The notes beneath the pieces were generated by a model that was not told the origin of the DNA, ran no database searches, and was given only the letters and a program-made list of their open reading frames with translations. From Modicisalibacter coralii (GTDB lineage Bacteria; Pseudomonadota; Gammaproteobacteria; Pseudomonadales; Halomonadaceae): a stretch of 64,000 nt of DNA. A program made the position numbers and the translations under genes. Where the stretch lies: NCBI RefSeq assembly GCF_004117855.1, contig NZ_QWBW01000006.1, positions 62,001-126,000 of the forward strand, read 5' to 3'. Shown piece by piece: positions 26,437 to 34,025 of this stretch. Numbering within the stretch: position 1 is the stretch's first letter; every line of letters begins with the position of its first letter.

Positions 26437-28785
26437 CTAGAGCCCCAGCACGAGCTTGCCGCACTTCGCGCGGGAACAGCAGGTCATCATGCGCCGGTTG
26501 GCGGTTCGCTCGTCGGCGGTCAGGACCTTGTCGCGGTGGTCAACCTCGCCCGCCATGACGGCCACCTCGCAGGTACCGCACAGCCCTTCTTCACAGTCGC
26601 TGGGCACGTCGACACCGACCGCGCGCAGCGCCTGCAGCACGGTCTGGTCGGCGGCCACGGGCACGGTCAGTTCGGAGTCCGTCAGCTCCACCTCGAAGGC
26701 TTGCTCCTGGCGAGGATCGAGGATCGCCTGACCCGCGCTGAAGTGTTCAACATGGATGGCATCCGCGTCGTCCCGGGTGAGTTCCGCCAGCGCACCGAGC
26801 AGACGTTCCGGGCCACAGGCATAGACCGGGGCCTCGCCGCGTCCGGCCAGGACGGCGGGAAGGTCGAGGCGCCGTCCGGCGTCCGCGGGATACAGGTGCA
26901 GACACTCACCATGATCCCGTGTCAGACGCGCCAGCAGCGGCATGGCGGCTCGGGAACAGCCGCCGTAGTGGATGGTATAACGCTTGCCGAGCCGCTTGAG
27001 GCGATCCGCCATGGCGATGATCGGAGTAATGCCGATGCCTCCGGCGATCAACAGGTAGTCGTCGGTGGTCTCGTCCAGCCGGAAATGGTTGCGCGGGCCA
27101 CGCAGACGCACCCGGGCCTGTGGCTCGACCGTGTCATGGATGTAGCGGGAGCCGCCCCGCCCCGGTGCTTCCCGGCGGATGGCGATTTCCAGGCGATGTT
27201 CGTCGTCCGGGTCACCGCACAGGGAATACTTGCGCGTGACGTCGCCTACGGTCAGATCGATGTGGGACCCCGGCGTCCAGCGCGGCAGCGGTCGCCCGCG
27301 CGGATCTTCCAGCACCAGACGGATGACATCGGGCGTCTCGCGGATGACCCGAGTCACCACCGCCTCCCGCTCGGCATCTCGCCGGGAGGGCGCGCCCAGC
27401 GGGAAGTCGCGCCCCTGCTCACGGATCGAGCCATCGCGACGTTCGGGGTTCTGGGTCGGGTCCCAGCGCACCCACAAGTGCTCCGGGCCACGGAACGAGG
27501 TATTGGGCACGAAGCTGAACGTCTGCTCGGGAACCAGGGCCATGTGCGGCAGGCGACGCGTGAATTCTTCGAGGAAGATACGCATCTCCAGGCGGGCGAG
27601 GTTCTTGCCCATGCACTGGTGGCTGCCGTAGCCGAAGGTCAGGTGATCGGTGGTGTTGTCCCGGTAGATGTCCAGCTCGTCGGGATTCTCGAAGTGCCGG
27701 CCGTCGTGGTTGGCCGAGGCACTGACGATCAACAGCTTCGCCCCCTCGGGGATCGTCACGTCGCCGACCCGTGTATCGGTCGTGGCGATACGCCGCCAGG
27801 CGGCCACCGACCCCGACAGACGCAGGCACTCTTCGACGGCATTGGGGATCAACGACGGGTTGGCGCAGAGATCTTCCCAGACCGCGCGATTTTCCAGCAG
27901 CAGGCGCAACATGTTGGCGGTGGCATGCGCCGTGGTCTCGTGGGCGGCGACGATGCCGGCCATCATCATCGAATGCAGGTAGGAGTCGGTGACCACCTCC
28001 GGCAGCTCCTGCTGGCGGCGAATGGCGTACTTCATCCAGCCGTGGCCGGAAGGGTCCTGTCGCATCTTCTCCAGGACCTGGCCGGCATATTGCCAGAACT
28101 TGCCCACCGCCTCGGCGACGGCCACCTGCTCGTCCGGCGAGGGGCGTCCCCAGGTATTCACCGTGTGGGCAATGGAGTACTCGCGCAGCGTGTCCATGTC
28201 CTCCTCGGGCACACCGAGAAAGTGCAGCGCCACGGTCAGAGGGATTTCCCAGAGCATTTCATCGACCAGGTCCGCCTCGCCCTTGTCGACCAGCCGATCC
28301 AGATAGTCACGCGTCAGGTGCCGCACCATGGGTTCGTGATGGGCCAGCTCGTCCAGTTCGAAGGACGTCATCAGGGCGCGGCGGCGCTCCATGTGGGCCG
28401 GTTCGTCCTCGTTGACCAGGGTGCGGTTCATGGCATAGCCGTAGCGCTTGAGCGTGTCCTGTGCGGCCTGGGTGACGGGCGTGATCTTCTCCAGGGCAAT
28501 GGACGGCGAGAACGTCCGGTTGTCGCGGAAGATAGCCTTCACATCGGCGTAACGGCTGACCACCCAGTAGCCGAGCCTGGGACTGTAGAAGACCGGTTCC
28601 TGATCGCGGGACCAGCGCAGCGCCTCCGCCGGGTCCAGTTGATAGTCGCGTTCGAAGGGGTCGAACGCTGCCGCCTGCGGCGATACCGGACAGCCGTTCG
28701 GCGCGACATCGAAGGCATGAGAGGCGGAGGCGTGAAAAGGACAACGTCCCTCGTCGGCGCGCGGTGAGGTCCGGGGCGTGGGCAT
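26437..28785 (-). CDS. Self-sufficient cytochrome P450 (CYP116B-like, P450-reductase-ferredoxin fusion)
   Basis: 782 residues, about the length of P450RhF. The heme domain (about 20-445) has the I-helix acid-alcohol pair AAHETT (280-285), ExxR at 319-322 and the heme ligand Cys391 in FGYGSHQCMG. A phthalate-dioxygenase-reductase-like module follows: flavin site RKYSLCGDP (518-526), NADH site GGIGITP (582-588) and a plant-type 2Fe-2S domain with Cys731, 736, 739 and 769 (CX4CX2CX29C). It can therefore take electrons straight from NAD(P)H. Cytosolic. Clustered with a TRAP importer and a divergent IclR regulator. The substrate is unknown. Confidence 0.93.
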   Translation of the reverse strand: MPTPRTSPRADEGRCPFHASASHAFDVAPNGCPVSPQAAAFDPFERDYQLDPAEALRWSRDQEPVFYSPRLGYWVVSRYADVKAIFRDNRTFSPSIALEKITPVTQAAQDTLKRYGYAMNRTLVNEDEPAHMERRRALMTSFELDELAHHEPMVRHLTRDYLDRLVDKGEADLVDEMLWEIPLTVALHFLGVPEEDMDTLREYSIAHTVNTWGRPSPDEQVAVAEAVGKFWQYAGQVLEKMRQDPSGHGWMKYAIRRQQELPEVVTDSYLHSMMMAGIVAAHETTAHATANMLRLLLENRAVWEDLCANPSLIPNAVEECLRLSGSVAAWRRIATTDTRVGDVTIPEGAKLLIVSASANHDGRHFENPDELDIYRDNTTDHLTFGYGSHQCMGKNLARLEMRIFLEEFTRRLPHMALVPEQTFSFVPNTSFRGPEHLWVRWDPTQNPERRDGSIREQGRDFPLGAPSRRDAEREAVVTRVIRETPDVIRLVLEDPRGRPLPRWTPGSHIDLTVGDVTRKYSLCGDPDDEHRLEIAIRREAPGRGGSRYIHDTVEPQARVRLRGPRNHFRLDETTDDYLLIAGGIGITPIIAMADRLKRLGKRYTIHYGGCSRAAMPLLARLTRDHGECLHLYPADAGRRLDLPAVLAGRGEAPVYACGPERLLGALAELTRDDADAIHVEHFSAGQAILDPRQEQAFEVELTDSELTVPVAADQTVLQALRAVGVDVPSDCEEGLCGTCEVAVMAGEVDHRDKVLTADERTANRRMMTCCSRAKCGKLVLGL

Positions 28786-28820
28786 GGCGAGTCTCGTTAT
28801 TTACTTTTATTGAAAAGACT

Positions 28821-28837
28821 TGTTCTGTGAACGAACA
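28821..28837. promoter_or_regulatory. Candidate IclR operator upstream of the P450 gene
   Basis: TGTTCTGTGAACGAACA has 5-bp inverted ends (TGTTC/GAACA) and lies 36 nt before the P450 start, in AT-rich DNA between the divergent P450 and iclR-type genes. GTTC/GAAC half-sites occur in several IclR-family operators. Assignment is by position. Confidence 0.4.
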
Positions 28838-28905
28838 TAGGTAAGCCCTCGACCGGGGTCAAGGGGCGGACAGCTGAGACCCCGGGCTTTCTAGCCCAAA
28901 GTCTA

Positions 28906-29048
28906 AGAGGGTGTTTACAAATCAGGCGAGCGAAGGCAAGACAAGGCAAAATCGGCCGAAAAAGCGGAGTTTACACGGGGTAAATGAGCATTTTGAGGCC
29001 GATTTTAACGCCGTATTGTCGAGCGCAGGCATTTTGTAAACACCCTCT
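28906..29048. repeat. 143-bp MITE-like palindromic repeat, copy 2
   Basis: The same termini and fold as copy 1 (20254-20396), 137 of 143 positions identical. It ends 32 bp before the IclR start, so the iclR promoter must lie in or behind the element. If transcribed, the RNA would form a long hairpin in the iclR leader. Confidence 0.9.
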
Positions 29049-29080
29049 AAGCAGTGATTTCTGAACGGCGAGCCTGCACG

Positions 29081-29752
29081 ATGAGTCAGTTGCAAACCCT
29101 CGATCGGGGTCTCCAGGCCCTGAAGATCATCGCCCGCCACCCGGGCGGCCTGAGCATTGCCGAGCTGGCGGAAGCGCTGGGGATCAACCGGGCGATCGTC
29201 TACCGCATCGTCGCGACACTGGAGGCTAACGCCCTCGTCTATCGCCGCAAGGACGGGGCCATCTGCCTGGGCGGGGGGATTCTCGGCCTCGCCGCGCAAT
29301 TCGAGCCGCAGTTACGCAGCGTGGCCGAACCCTTGCTGCGCCGCCTGGCCCGCGAGACGAACGCCACCGCCTACCTGTCCGCCGCCCAAGGCGACGAGTG
29401 CGTAGCCTTGATGGTGGCCGAACCCGAAGAGGCATTGCTCCGGGTCGGCTACCGGGTGGGGAGCCGACACCCCCTGACCATCGGCGCCGCCGGCATTGCC
29501 ATCCTCTCGGCGCGCCCCGAGTCCGAATCGGACAGCGACGCGGTACGCGACGCTCGCCGCCAGGGCTACAGCATTACCCGCGGGCAACTTCAGCGTGGCG
29601 CCGTAGGCGTGGCCTGTCCGCTGTGCGATCCGGCATCCCGCTCGGGCTTCGAAGGCAGCGTCGGCGTCGTGGCACTGGACGACCTGGATGCCGACGCGGC
29701 GGCAAGTGCCATTCAGGCCTGTGTGGCACGACTCAACGATCTGATGGCGTGA
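29081..29752 (+). CDS. IclR-family transcriptional regulator
   Basis: 223 residues. The N-terminal winged HTH (about 5-60: LSIAELAEALGINRAIVYRIVATLEANALV) and the C-terminal IclR effector domain (about 75-220: ETNATAYLSAAQGDECVALMV, RVGSRHPLTIGAAGIAIL) are both present. I chose ATG 29081 (MSQLQTLDRGLQAL); an in-frame upstream start would enter the repeat. It is divergent from the P450-TRAP unit and is the obvious candidate for its control, with an aromatic or other organic acid as effector. Confidence 0.9.
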   Translation: MSQLQTLDRGLQALKIIARHPGGLSIAELAEALGINRAIVYRIVATLEANALVYRRKDGAICLGGGILGLAAQFEPQLRSVAEPLLRRLARETNATAYLSAAQGDECVALMVAEPEEALLRVGYRVGSRHPLTIGAAGIAILSARPESESDSDAVRDARRQGYSITRGQLQRGAVGVACPLCDPASRSGFEGSVGVVALDDLDADAAASAIQACVARLNDLMA

Positions 29753-30036
29753 CCTCATGATGCGAGAAGATCCTGGGTGGTCGGACAGTGCCGGAACGCC
29801 GGGAACCGGGACGGAGATCCTCCGCGTTACGGGAAAGCTCCAAACCGTCTCTGGGGAAACGGGGCCGGCTTGGTACGTGATGACAGCACCGCAGGCCGTT
29901 ACGTCTCGCTCGTCATCATCGGAATGGCTGAACGACTCCCCACCAAGGGCGACATCGCGGAAATCTCAGCTTGCATGCGGGTCGGTTTTGGGGAGGTCTT
30001 CGTGGCTTGAAGCGCTCAGCACACAACTCAGCACAC
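29753..30036. other. Gap after iclR-type gene
   Basis: 284 bp between the iclR stop and the terminator of the CsrB/Rsm-like RNA. Frames are open on the plus strand (29757-30095, 29777-30010) but lack family features. I see no gene here. Confidence 0.4.
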
Positions 30037-30067
30037 AAAGAGAAGGCCCACCCTCGCGGGCAGGCCT
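30036..30067 (-). terminator. Terminator of the CsrB/Rsm-like RNA
   Basis: 10-bp stem AGGCCTGCCC/GGGTGGGCCT (two wobble pairs) with a GCGA (GNRA) tetraloop, followed by TCTCTTTG on the minus strand. Confidence 0.8.
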
Positions 30068-30205
30068 CCAAGCGCTGCGTCTCCTTGCTGGCTGACCACG
30101 AACGTCCTGTTCGTGCCTCCTTGGCCTGTCGAGCCTTCCTGGCTCGTTCTTCCCTGTCAGCGATTCCTTCGCTGTACTCAGCGTAGGCCGCTAACGGGCT
30201 GCCTA
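30037..30205 (-). ncRNA. CsrB/RsmZ-type CsrA-sequestering small RNA
   Basis: About 169 nt. Three short hairpins display GGA in 5-nt loops: CAGCGA-AGGAA-TCGCTG (30174-30158), CGAGCC-AGGAA-GGCTCG (30146-30130) and CACGAAC-AGGAC-GTTCGTG (30115-30097). Four more GGA motifs lie in the single-stranded linkers (CAGGGAAG, CAAGGAGG, CAAGGAGA, TTGGAGG). A 5' hairpin GTAGGC/GCCTAC starts the RNA and an intrinsic terminator ends it. This is the architecture of CsrB, RsmY and RsmZ, which titrate the translational regulator CsrA/RsmA. No protein frame competes. Confidence 0.82.
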
Positions 30206-30233
30206 CATATAACCCAAGTTAACCATTGCGCAA
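30206..30233 (-). promoter_or_regulatory. Putative promoter of the CsrB/Rsm-like RNA
   Basis: TTGCGC (30233-30228), 16-nt spacer and TATATG (30211-30206) on the minus strand, in a locally AT-rich patch. TGTAA occurs just upstream (30240-30236), but no full GacA box (TGTAAG...CTTACA) is visible. Confidence 0.45.
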
Positions 30234-30540
30234 ATTTACAGAAAATAACCAACATAGGTTTGCCACACCCACGGCGCATCGCAGCCGGGACTGTTCGTCG
30301 CCGGCGCTTGCGGCCGGCAAAGCGTCCGCGCCGGTACGTCAGAAGCCAGTAATTGGCAGCTTTCGACACCAGGCGCGCTCTGCCTAGATCATTTCCCGTC
30401 TCTCACCCCTGCTCGCCAGGTCTTCCGGGCGACTCACGCCGGATTGCGAACAGCGTTTGAAAACCCAAATTCTCTGCTACGCTGAAGAAGCGATGCGAGA
30501 AATCGCCATCGCTGATCGTGATGTCAGGAGGTAGCATGTG
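30206..30540. other. Gap between the small RNA and the next gene
   Basis: 335 bp holding the presumed RNA promoter and upstream control DNA (AT-rich at 30206-30260), then GC-rich DNA with a GCCGGC inverted repeat near 30299. A ribosome site AGGAGGT (30526-30532) belongs to the gene at 30541. No other gene is seen. Confidence 0.5.
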
Positions 30541-30864
30541 ATGAGCAACAAGACAGGCATCGACTACTTCGTCGATCTCGACCACCGCCAGACCTACTTG
30601 CTGGCGGCAACGAATGAGGGGCCCGACCGCGCCAGCGGCGTGGAGATCTGGTTGATCGAGGATCATCTGGGCCCCGTGCCCGATTGCCTCATCGGCAGCG
30701 ACGACCAGCGGCTGATCTATCGTGGCGTCACGGACGAAACCGAGGTGCGTCGGGAGTTCTATCGCATGAAACGGGCCCACCAGCCCGGTCGGACGCCGCT
30801 CCACCGGGAAGAGGTGCGGGGTCGCTGGCGCTACTTGTCGTCGTCTCCCTACCCGGCCCGCTAG
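30541..30864 (+). CDS. Small protein of unknown function
   Basis: 107 residues (MSNKTGIDYFVDLDHRQTYLL...), no signal or membrane helix, acidic N-terminal half and basic C-terminal tail. AGGAGGT lies 8 nt before ATG 30541; the GTG at 30538 is a weaker choice. I recognise no family. It follows the divergent CsrB/Rsm-like RNA, and two hairpins (30893-30936 and 30939-30956) separate it from the convergent carbonic-anhydrase-like gene. Confidence 0.65.
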   Translation: MSNKTGIDYFVDLDHRQTYLLAATNEGPDRASGVEIWLIEDHLGPVPDCLIGSDDQRLIYRGVTDETEVRREFYRMKRAHQPGRTPLHREEVRGRWRYLSSSPYPAR

Positions 30865-30892
30865 CTATCGCATCACCGTTACGGACACAGCG

Positions 30893-30956
30893 AGGGAAGC
30901 CGAGCGAGGTGGACGCACGACCGAGCCGGCTTCCCTTGCGTTCGGGCATCCGAACG
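30893..30956. terminator. Two hairpins between convergent genes
   Basis: Hairpin one pairs 30893-30902 with 30927-30936 (10 bp, long loop). Hairpin two pairs 30939-30945 with 30950-30956 (7 bp, GCAT loop). They lie between stops at 30864 and 30970, without U-tracts. Confidence 0.45.
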
Positions 30957-30969
30957 CCACGCTGCCGGG

Positions 30970-31503
30970 CTATCGACGCTCGTCGACCGCGCGAAGCTGC
31001 GTCTGATAACGGGTCTTGCGCTCGACATACCCGCTACTGCTCTCGGCCAGGCCGGCGACTTCCTCGTCGCTCAGTTCCCGTACGACCTTCGCCGGCGAGC
31101 CCAGGATCAAAGAGCGCGGCGGGAATGTCTTGTTGGACGTGACCACCGAACCGGCCCCTATCAGGCACTGCGCACCGATCTGCGCCCCATTGAGGATCGT
31201 CGAATGCATCCCCACCAGGGTGCCGTCGCCAATGGTGCAGCCATGCAGCATGACCAGATGGCCGACCGTGACGCCCTCTCCGATCCGCATCGCGAAACCC
31301 GGATCGGTATGCAGCACACAGTTCTCCTGAATATTGGTGCCGTCACCGATGACGATGCTGTCGTTGTCGCCACGGATCACGGCGCCGAACCATATGCTGA
31401 CATCCTTGCCGAGGGTCACATCGCCGATCACGGCGGCATTCGGCGCGACAAAGACCGTCGCATCGCGCCGCGGCGCCTTGTTGTCGAGTGCGTAGAGAGT
31501 CAT
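30970..31503 (-). CDS. Gamma-carbonic-anhydrase-like hexapeptide-repeat protein
   Basis: 177 residues from ATG 31503, a left-handed beta-helix of hexapeptide repeats (AAVIGDVTLGKDVSIWFGAVIRGDNDSIVIGDGTNIQ...). Metal-site histidines of the gamma-CA/YrdA/PaaY group are visible in NCVLHTD, VTVGHLVMLHGC. Family knowledge: members bind Zn or Fe; some hydrate CO2, some act as thioesterases (PaaY) and many are uncharacterised. Monocistronic. Confidence 0.88.
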   Translation of the reverse strand: MTLYALDNKAPRRDATVFVAPNAAVIGDVTLGKDVSIWFGAVIRGDNDSIVIGDGTNIQENCVLHTDPGFAMRIGEGVTVGHLVMLHGCTIGDGTLVGMHSTILNGAQIGAQCLIGAGSVVTSNKTFPPRSLILGSPAKVVRELSDEEVAGLAESSSGYVERKTRYQTQLRAVDERR

Positions 31504-31786
31504 CGTCGTTGCTCGCTCTTGAGGTTGTTGGCTCGCCGGTGACCGGATAACCAGGGTCGGTGCCTCGATCAACCGGACCTTCCGGGCTCGCCCGTGGGCG
31601 TTCCGCGACAGCGTCGCGATAGGGCGGGCCTGTCACGTCTCCCATCGTCGGTCATGACGAGGAAGACGCCAAGCACCTCGAGTCGTGGTCTCGTCTTGCG
31701 CTGCCGCTCCTTGAACGTAACGAAATGTGTACTATCGTGGTAATGGAGGGCACGTGACGCCCTGACCAATGCCAAGGAGAGCTCCC

Positions 31787-32005
31787 ATGAACAAGCTGCA
31801 ACAGGCGCCAGCGACGCTCGGCCCCCATATCGGCCCGGCTCAGGCCTACACTGCCGAGCACACGATTGCCACCACCCGGCGTGACGAGGACGACGGTCCG
31901 ATGAGTCTCGAGCAGGCCGCCAACGCCCGGCGGGAAGCGGAATACATCGCCCGTCGCAATGGCGTCAAGGAACCCCTGCTGCAACTCTGGAAAGTGATGC
32001 ACTGA
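31787..32005 (+). CDS. Small protein of unknown function
   Basis: 72 residues (MNKLQQAPATLGPHIGPAQAY...), with a helical C-terminal part SLEQAANARREAEYIARRNGVKEPLLQLWKVM. AAGGAG lies 7 nt before ATG 31787, a good ribosome site that supports expression. No family recognised. A 9-bp hairpin follows at 32034-32056. Confidence 0.65.
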   Translation: MNKLQQAPATLGPHIGPAQAYTAEHTIATTRRDEDDGPMSLEQAANARREAEYIARRNGVKEPLLQLWKVMH

Positions 32006-32033
32006 ACCGAAGGCAAGGCTCACGCCGAGACCC

Positions 32034-32056
32034 GCCCCGGTCGCCAGGACCGGGGC
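32034..32056. terminator. Hairpin between convergent small genes
   Basis: Perfect 9-bp stem GCCCCGGTC/GACCGGGGC with a 5-nt loop, 28 nt after the stop at 32005 and before the convergent stop at 32156. No U-tract. Confidence 0.5.
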
Positions 32057-32155
32057 CACTGGCGGATCTCAGCGCGGCGATATGGCTGCCGCTGGACGCT
32101 CCCCTTCCTTCTCGCCCCCCGCGAATGGCCTTCCCCGTGTCGGCGCACCTGGCCG

Positions 32156-32440
32156 TCATTCGACACGAAGCGACGGCGTCTTCGGCTCCTGCCGTGGCGA
32201 GTAGGCCAGCGCCCGCTTGAGCAACTGCAACTCGCAGTCCGAGTCAGGGTCGGCATAACACGCCATCACCCGAGTGATCTCGCGGCGCAACATGCCCTGG
32301 AGATAGGCGTGATAGGTCATGATGAAGGCCTGGCAATGCTGGCAATGCAACGCAGTGGCAGCAGCGGGTTCGCTCCCTTGCGGCCATGAGTTATCGGTGC
32401 GGCATACCGGGCAGACGGCTGTCCTGAAACGATTCGACAT
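32156..32440 (-). CDS. Small zinc-ribbon-like protein
   Basis: 94 residues. An N-terminal CPVC (10-13) and CQHC (33-36) pair forms a likely zinc ribbon, followed by a helical region (MLRREITRVMACYADPDSDCELQLLKRAL). The Shine-Dalgarno site is weak. I recognise no family. It could be a nucleic-acid or protein-binding adaptor. Confidence 0.55.
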   Translation of the reverse strand: MSNRFRTAVCPVCRTDNSWPQGSEPAAATALHCQHCQAFIMTYHAYLQGMLRREITRVMACYADPDSDCELQLLKRALAYSPRQEPKTPSLRVE

Positions 32441-32803
32441 GGGGTGTCCCGCCTTCCTTCCATGGATGGGTGAAGCCCGACGGTACCACGCTTCGTATGA
32501 CCGGTTGTTGACTCCCGACCGATCGCTTGCGGCAATACAGGAATTCGCCCGCAGGGCGACACGGGCTTGTCGGCAACGAGGAGACACAACAAAAAGCCGG
32601 TCCGCGAACGGACCGGCAACATGTGCTCAAACGGGACAGCAGGGAGCGTTGAACACACTCTCACGATAGGACAGCCATGGCCCGAGTACAAGGTTGGTAT
32701 AGCCAGAAACGCGTAAATTAGGCCTAAAAATACTGAGGAATACGAAAGCACCGGAAAAACTTATACAAGACCTACCCGTGACGCGAGGCCAGGCGCATTG
32801 GCC
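32441..32803. other. Gap with the gntR-type terminator
   Basis: 363 bp. It holds the terminator at 32591-32617 and AT-rich DNA at 32690-32770 that probably carries the promoter of the zinc-ribbon gene. No gene seen. Confidence 0.5.
32591..32617 (-). terminator. Intrinsic terminator downstream of the GntR gene
   Basis: Minus-strand stem GCCGGTCCG/CGGACCGGC (9 bp) with a TTCG tetraloop followed by TTTTT (32595-32591). It is about 190 nt past the GntR stop. Confidence 0.8.
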
Positions 32804-33526
32804 TCAGGCGGCACCGCCCAGAATGGCCGCCAGATCGATGCGCGACTCCTGGGGCCTGAGATCCAGCAGCGCCTCCAGGGCACTCAGATGGTCGTGCATG
32901 CGACGCCTCGCCTCGTCGGCCGGCCCGTGCTCGAGCAACGTCAGCAGGTCGGCATGATCGTGATCGAGATAGCAAGCCTCCATGCCCGAACGCTTGTAGA
33001 GGGCAATGACGATCGAGGTGCGCAGGATGAGGTCGGCGAGCATGGCGCCGAGCACGCGATTGGGTGACTGCTCGGCCAGATAATGGTGCACCGCCTGCGA
33101 GCATTCGACACGCTCCGCCTCGTCGCCACGCTGATGCGCCTCGTGCTCACGGGCGATGATCTCGGCCAGGGCCTGGCGTTGCGCCTCCTCGAGGCGGCCG
33201 GCCAGCAGTCCGGCGACCTCACCCTCGACCAGGCGGCGAGCGGCGAAGATCTCGCGGGTTTCCGCCACGTCCGGGGCCGACACACGGGCCACCTGGTTGG
33301 GTTGCTGAACGATCACGTGGTCGGAGGCCAAGCGGGTCAGCGCCTTGCGCACCACCGAACGGCTGACCCCGAAGATCTCGCCCAGGGTGACCTCGGGCAG
33401 ACGCGTCCCCGGTGGCAGGCGCTGGGTCAGCACCGCCCGACGAATCATAGCGACGATCTGCGGGTCGCTGATCCGGCCGCCGGATGGCGCATCGGCCAGC
33501 ATCGTTTCCTGCCATGGCTTGTTCAT
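32804..33526 (-). CDS. GntR-family regulator, FCD (FadR) subfamily
   Basis: 240 residues from ATG 33526 (GAGG 5 nt upstream). N-terminal GntR winged HTH (about 22-85: LPPGTRLPEVTLGEIFGVSRSVVRKALTRLASDHVI), then an FCD all-helical effector domain (about 90-220) with the metal/ligand-binding Asp/His pattern. Such regulators sense small organic acids or sugars. It lies alone, convergent with nothing and 500 bp from the RutR-like gene. Two TGTATGCAA motifs upstream may be its operators. Confidence 0.88.
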   Translation of the reverse strand: MNKPWQETMLADAPSGGRISDPQIVAMIRRAVLTQRLPPGTRLPEVTLGEIFGVSRSVVRKALTRLASDHVIVQQPNQVARVSAPDVAETREIFAARRLVEGEVAGLLAGRLEEAQRQALAEIIAREHEAHQRGDEAERVECSQAVHHYLAEQSPNRVLGAMLADLILRTSIVIALYKRSGMEACYLDHDHADLLTLLEHGPADEARRRMHDHLSALEALLDLRPQESRIDLAAILGGAA

Positions 33527-34025
33527 AGCCACCTCGCGTTGTCGTTACGAGTTCCACCTTCGCACGTTATGCCCGGCAAGGCCATGTGTATGCAATCGGA
33601 CACGATTTTTGGATCCAAGACCCCGCCAGACATTGTCACCACTCGCCTCAGGAAAAGGCATGAACAACGATGAGGGACCACGGGCAATCATGTGCGCGCT
33701 GCACAAGATCCCGCCAGAGGATCCCCACATACACGACAATCGGGAACCTTTTCGGAGCGTTTTCGAGGGTATCAGATTGCCCTCGCCGGGCGTCGCACCG
33801 TCTCGCTGGCACTTTCTGCCCCTTTTTTGCATACAAGAGGCGATCTCCAGACCAAGGTACTAAGAACAGGACCCGTCGAGCGCAACGCCTCGCTGCCACG
33901 ATTCGTGCCGCTCGCCGGGAATGCCTGTCCAGAATCGAAGTATGGCGTGACGGGCGCCGGCGCGCACACGCCGCGGGTCGTCAAGGGCCGGACGCTGCGG
34001 TACCCGTCGTGCCGGGGAGGGCCGT
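33527..34025. other. Intergenic DNA between GntR and RutR-like genes
   Basis: 499 bp with no gene I can support. It contains TGTATGCAA at 33587-33595 and its inverse TTGCATACA at 33827-33835, and the palindrome TTGGATCCAA near 33608-33617, all possible sites for the GntR-type regulator. Confidence 0.45.

Noticed and set aside
28906-29048. Small protein encoded by the palindromic repeat
   Set aside because: Both copies keep an open minus-strand frame (EGVYKMPALDNTALKSAS...), but it has no start signal, and the conservation is explained by the copies being recent repeats.
30001-30186. Short plus-strand frames across 29971-30352
   Set aside because: They run through the hairpins of the minus-strand CsrB/Rsm-like RNA, and their translations have no protein-like features.
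30206-30240. GacA box upstream of the CsrB/Rsm-like RNA
   Set aside because: Only a TGTAA half-site is present; the full TGTAAG-N6-CTTACA pattern is absent.
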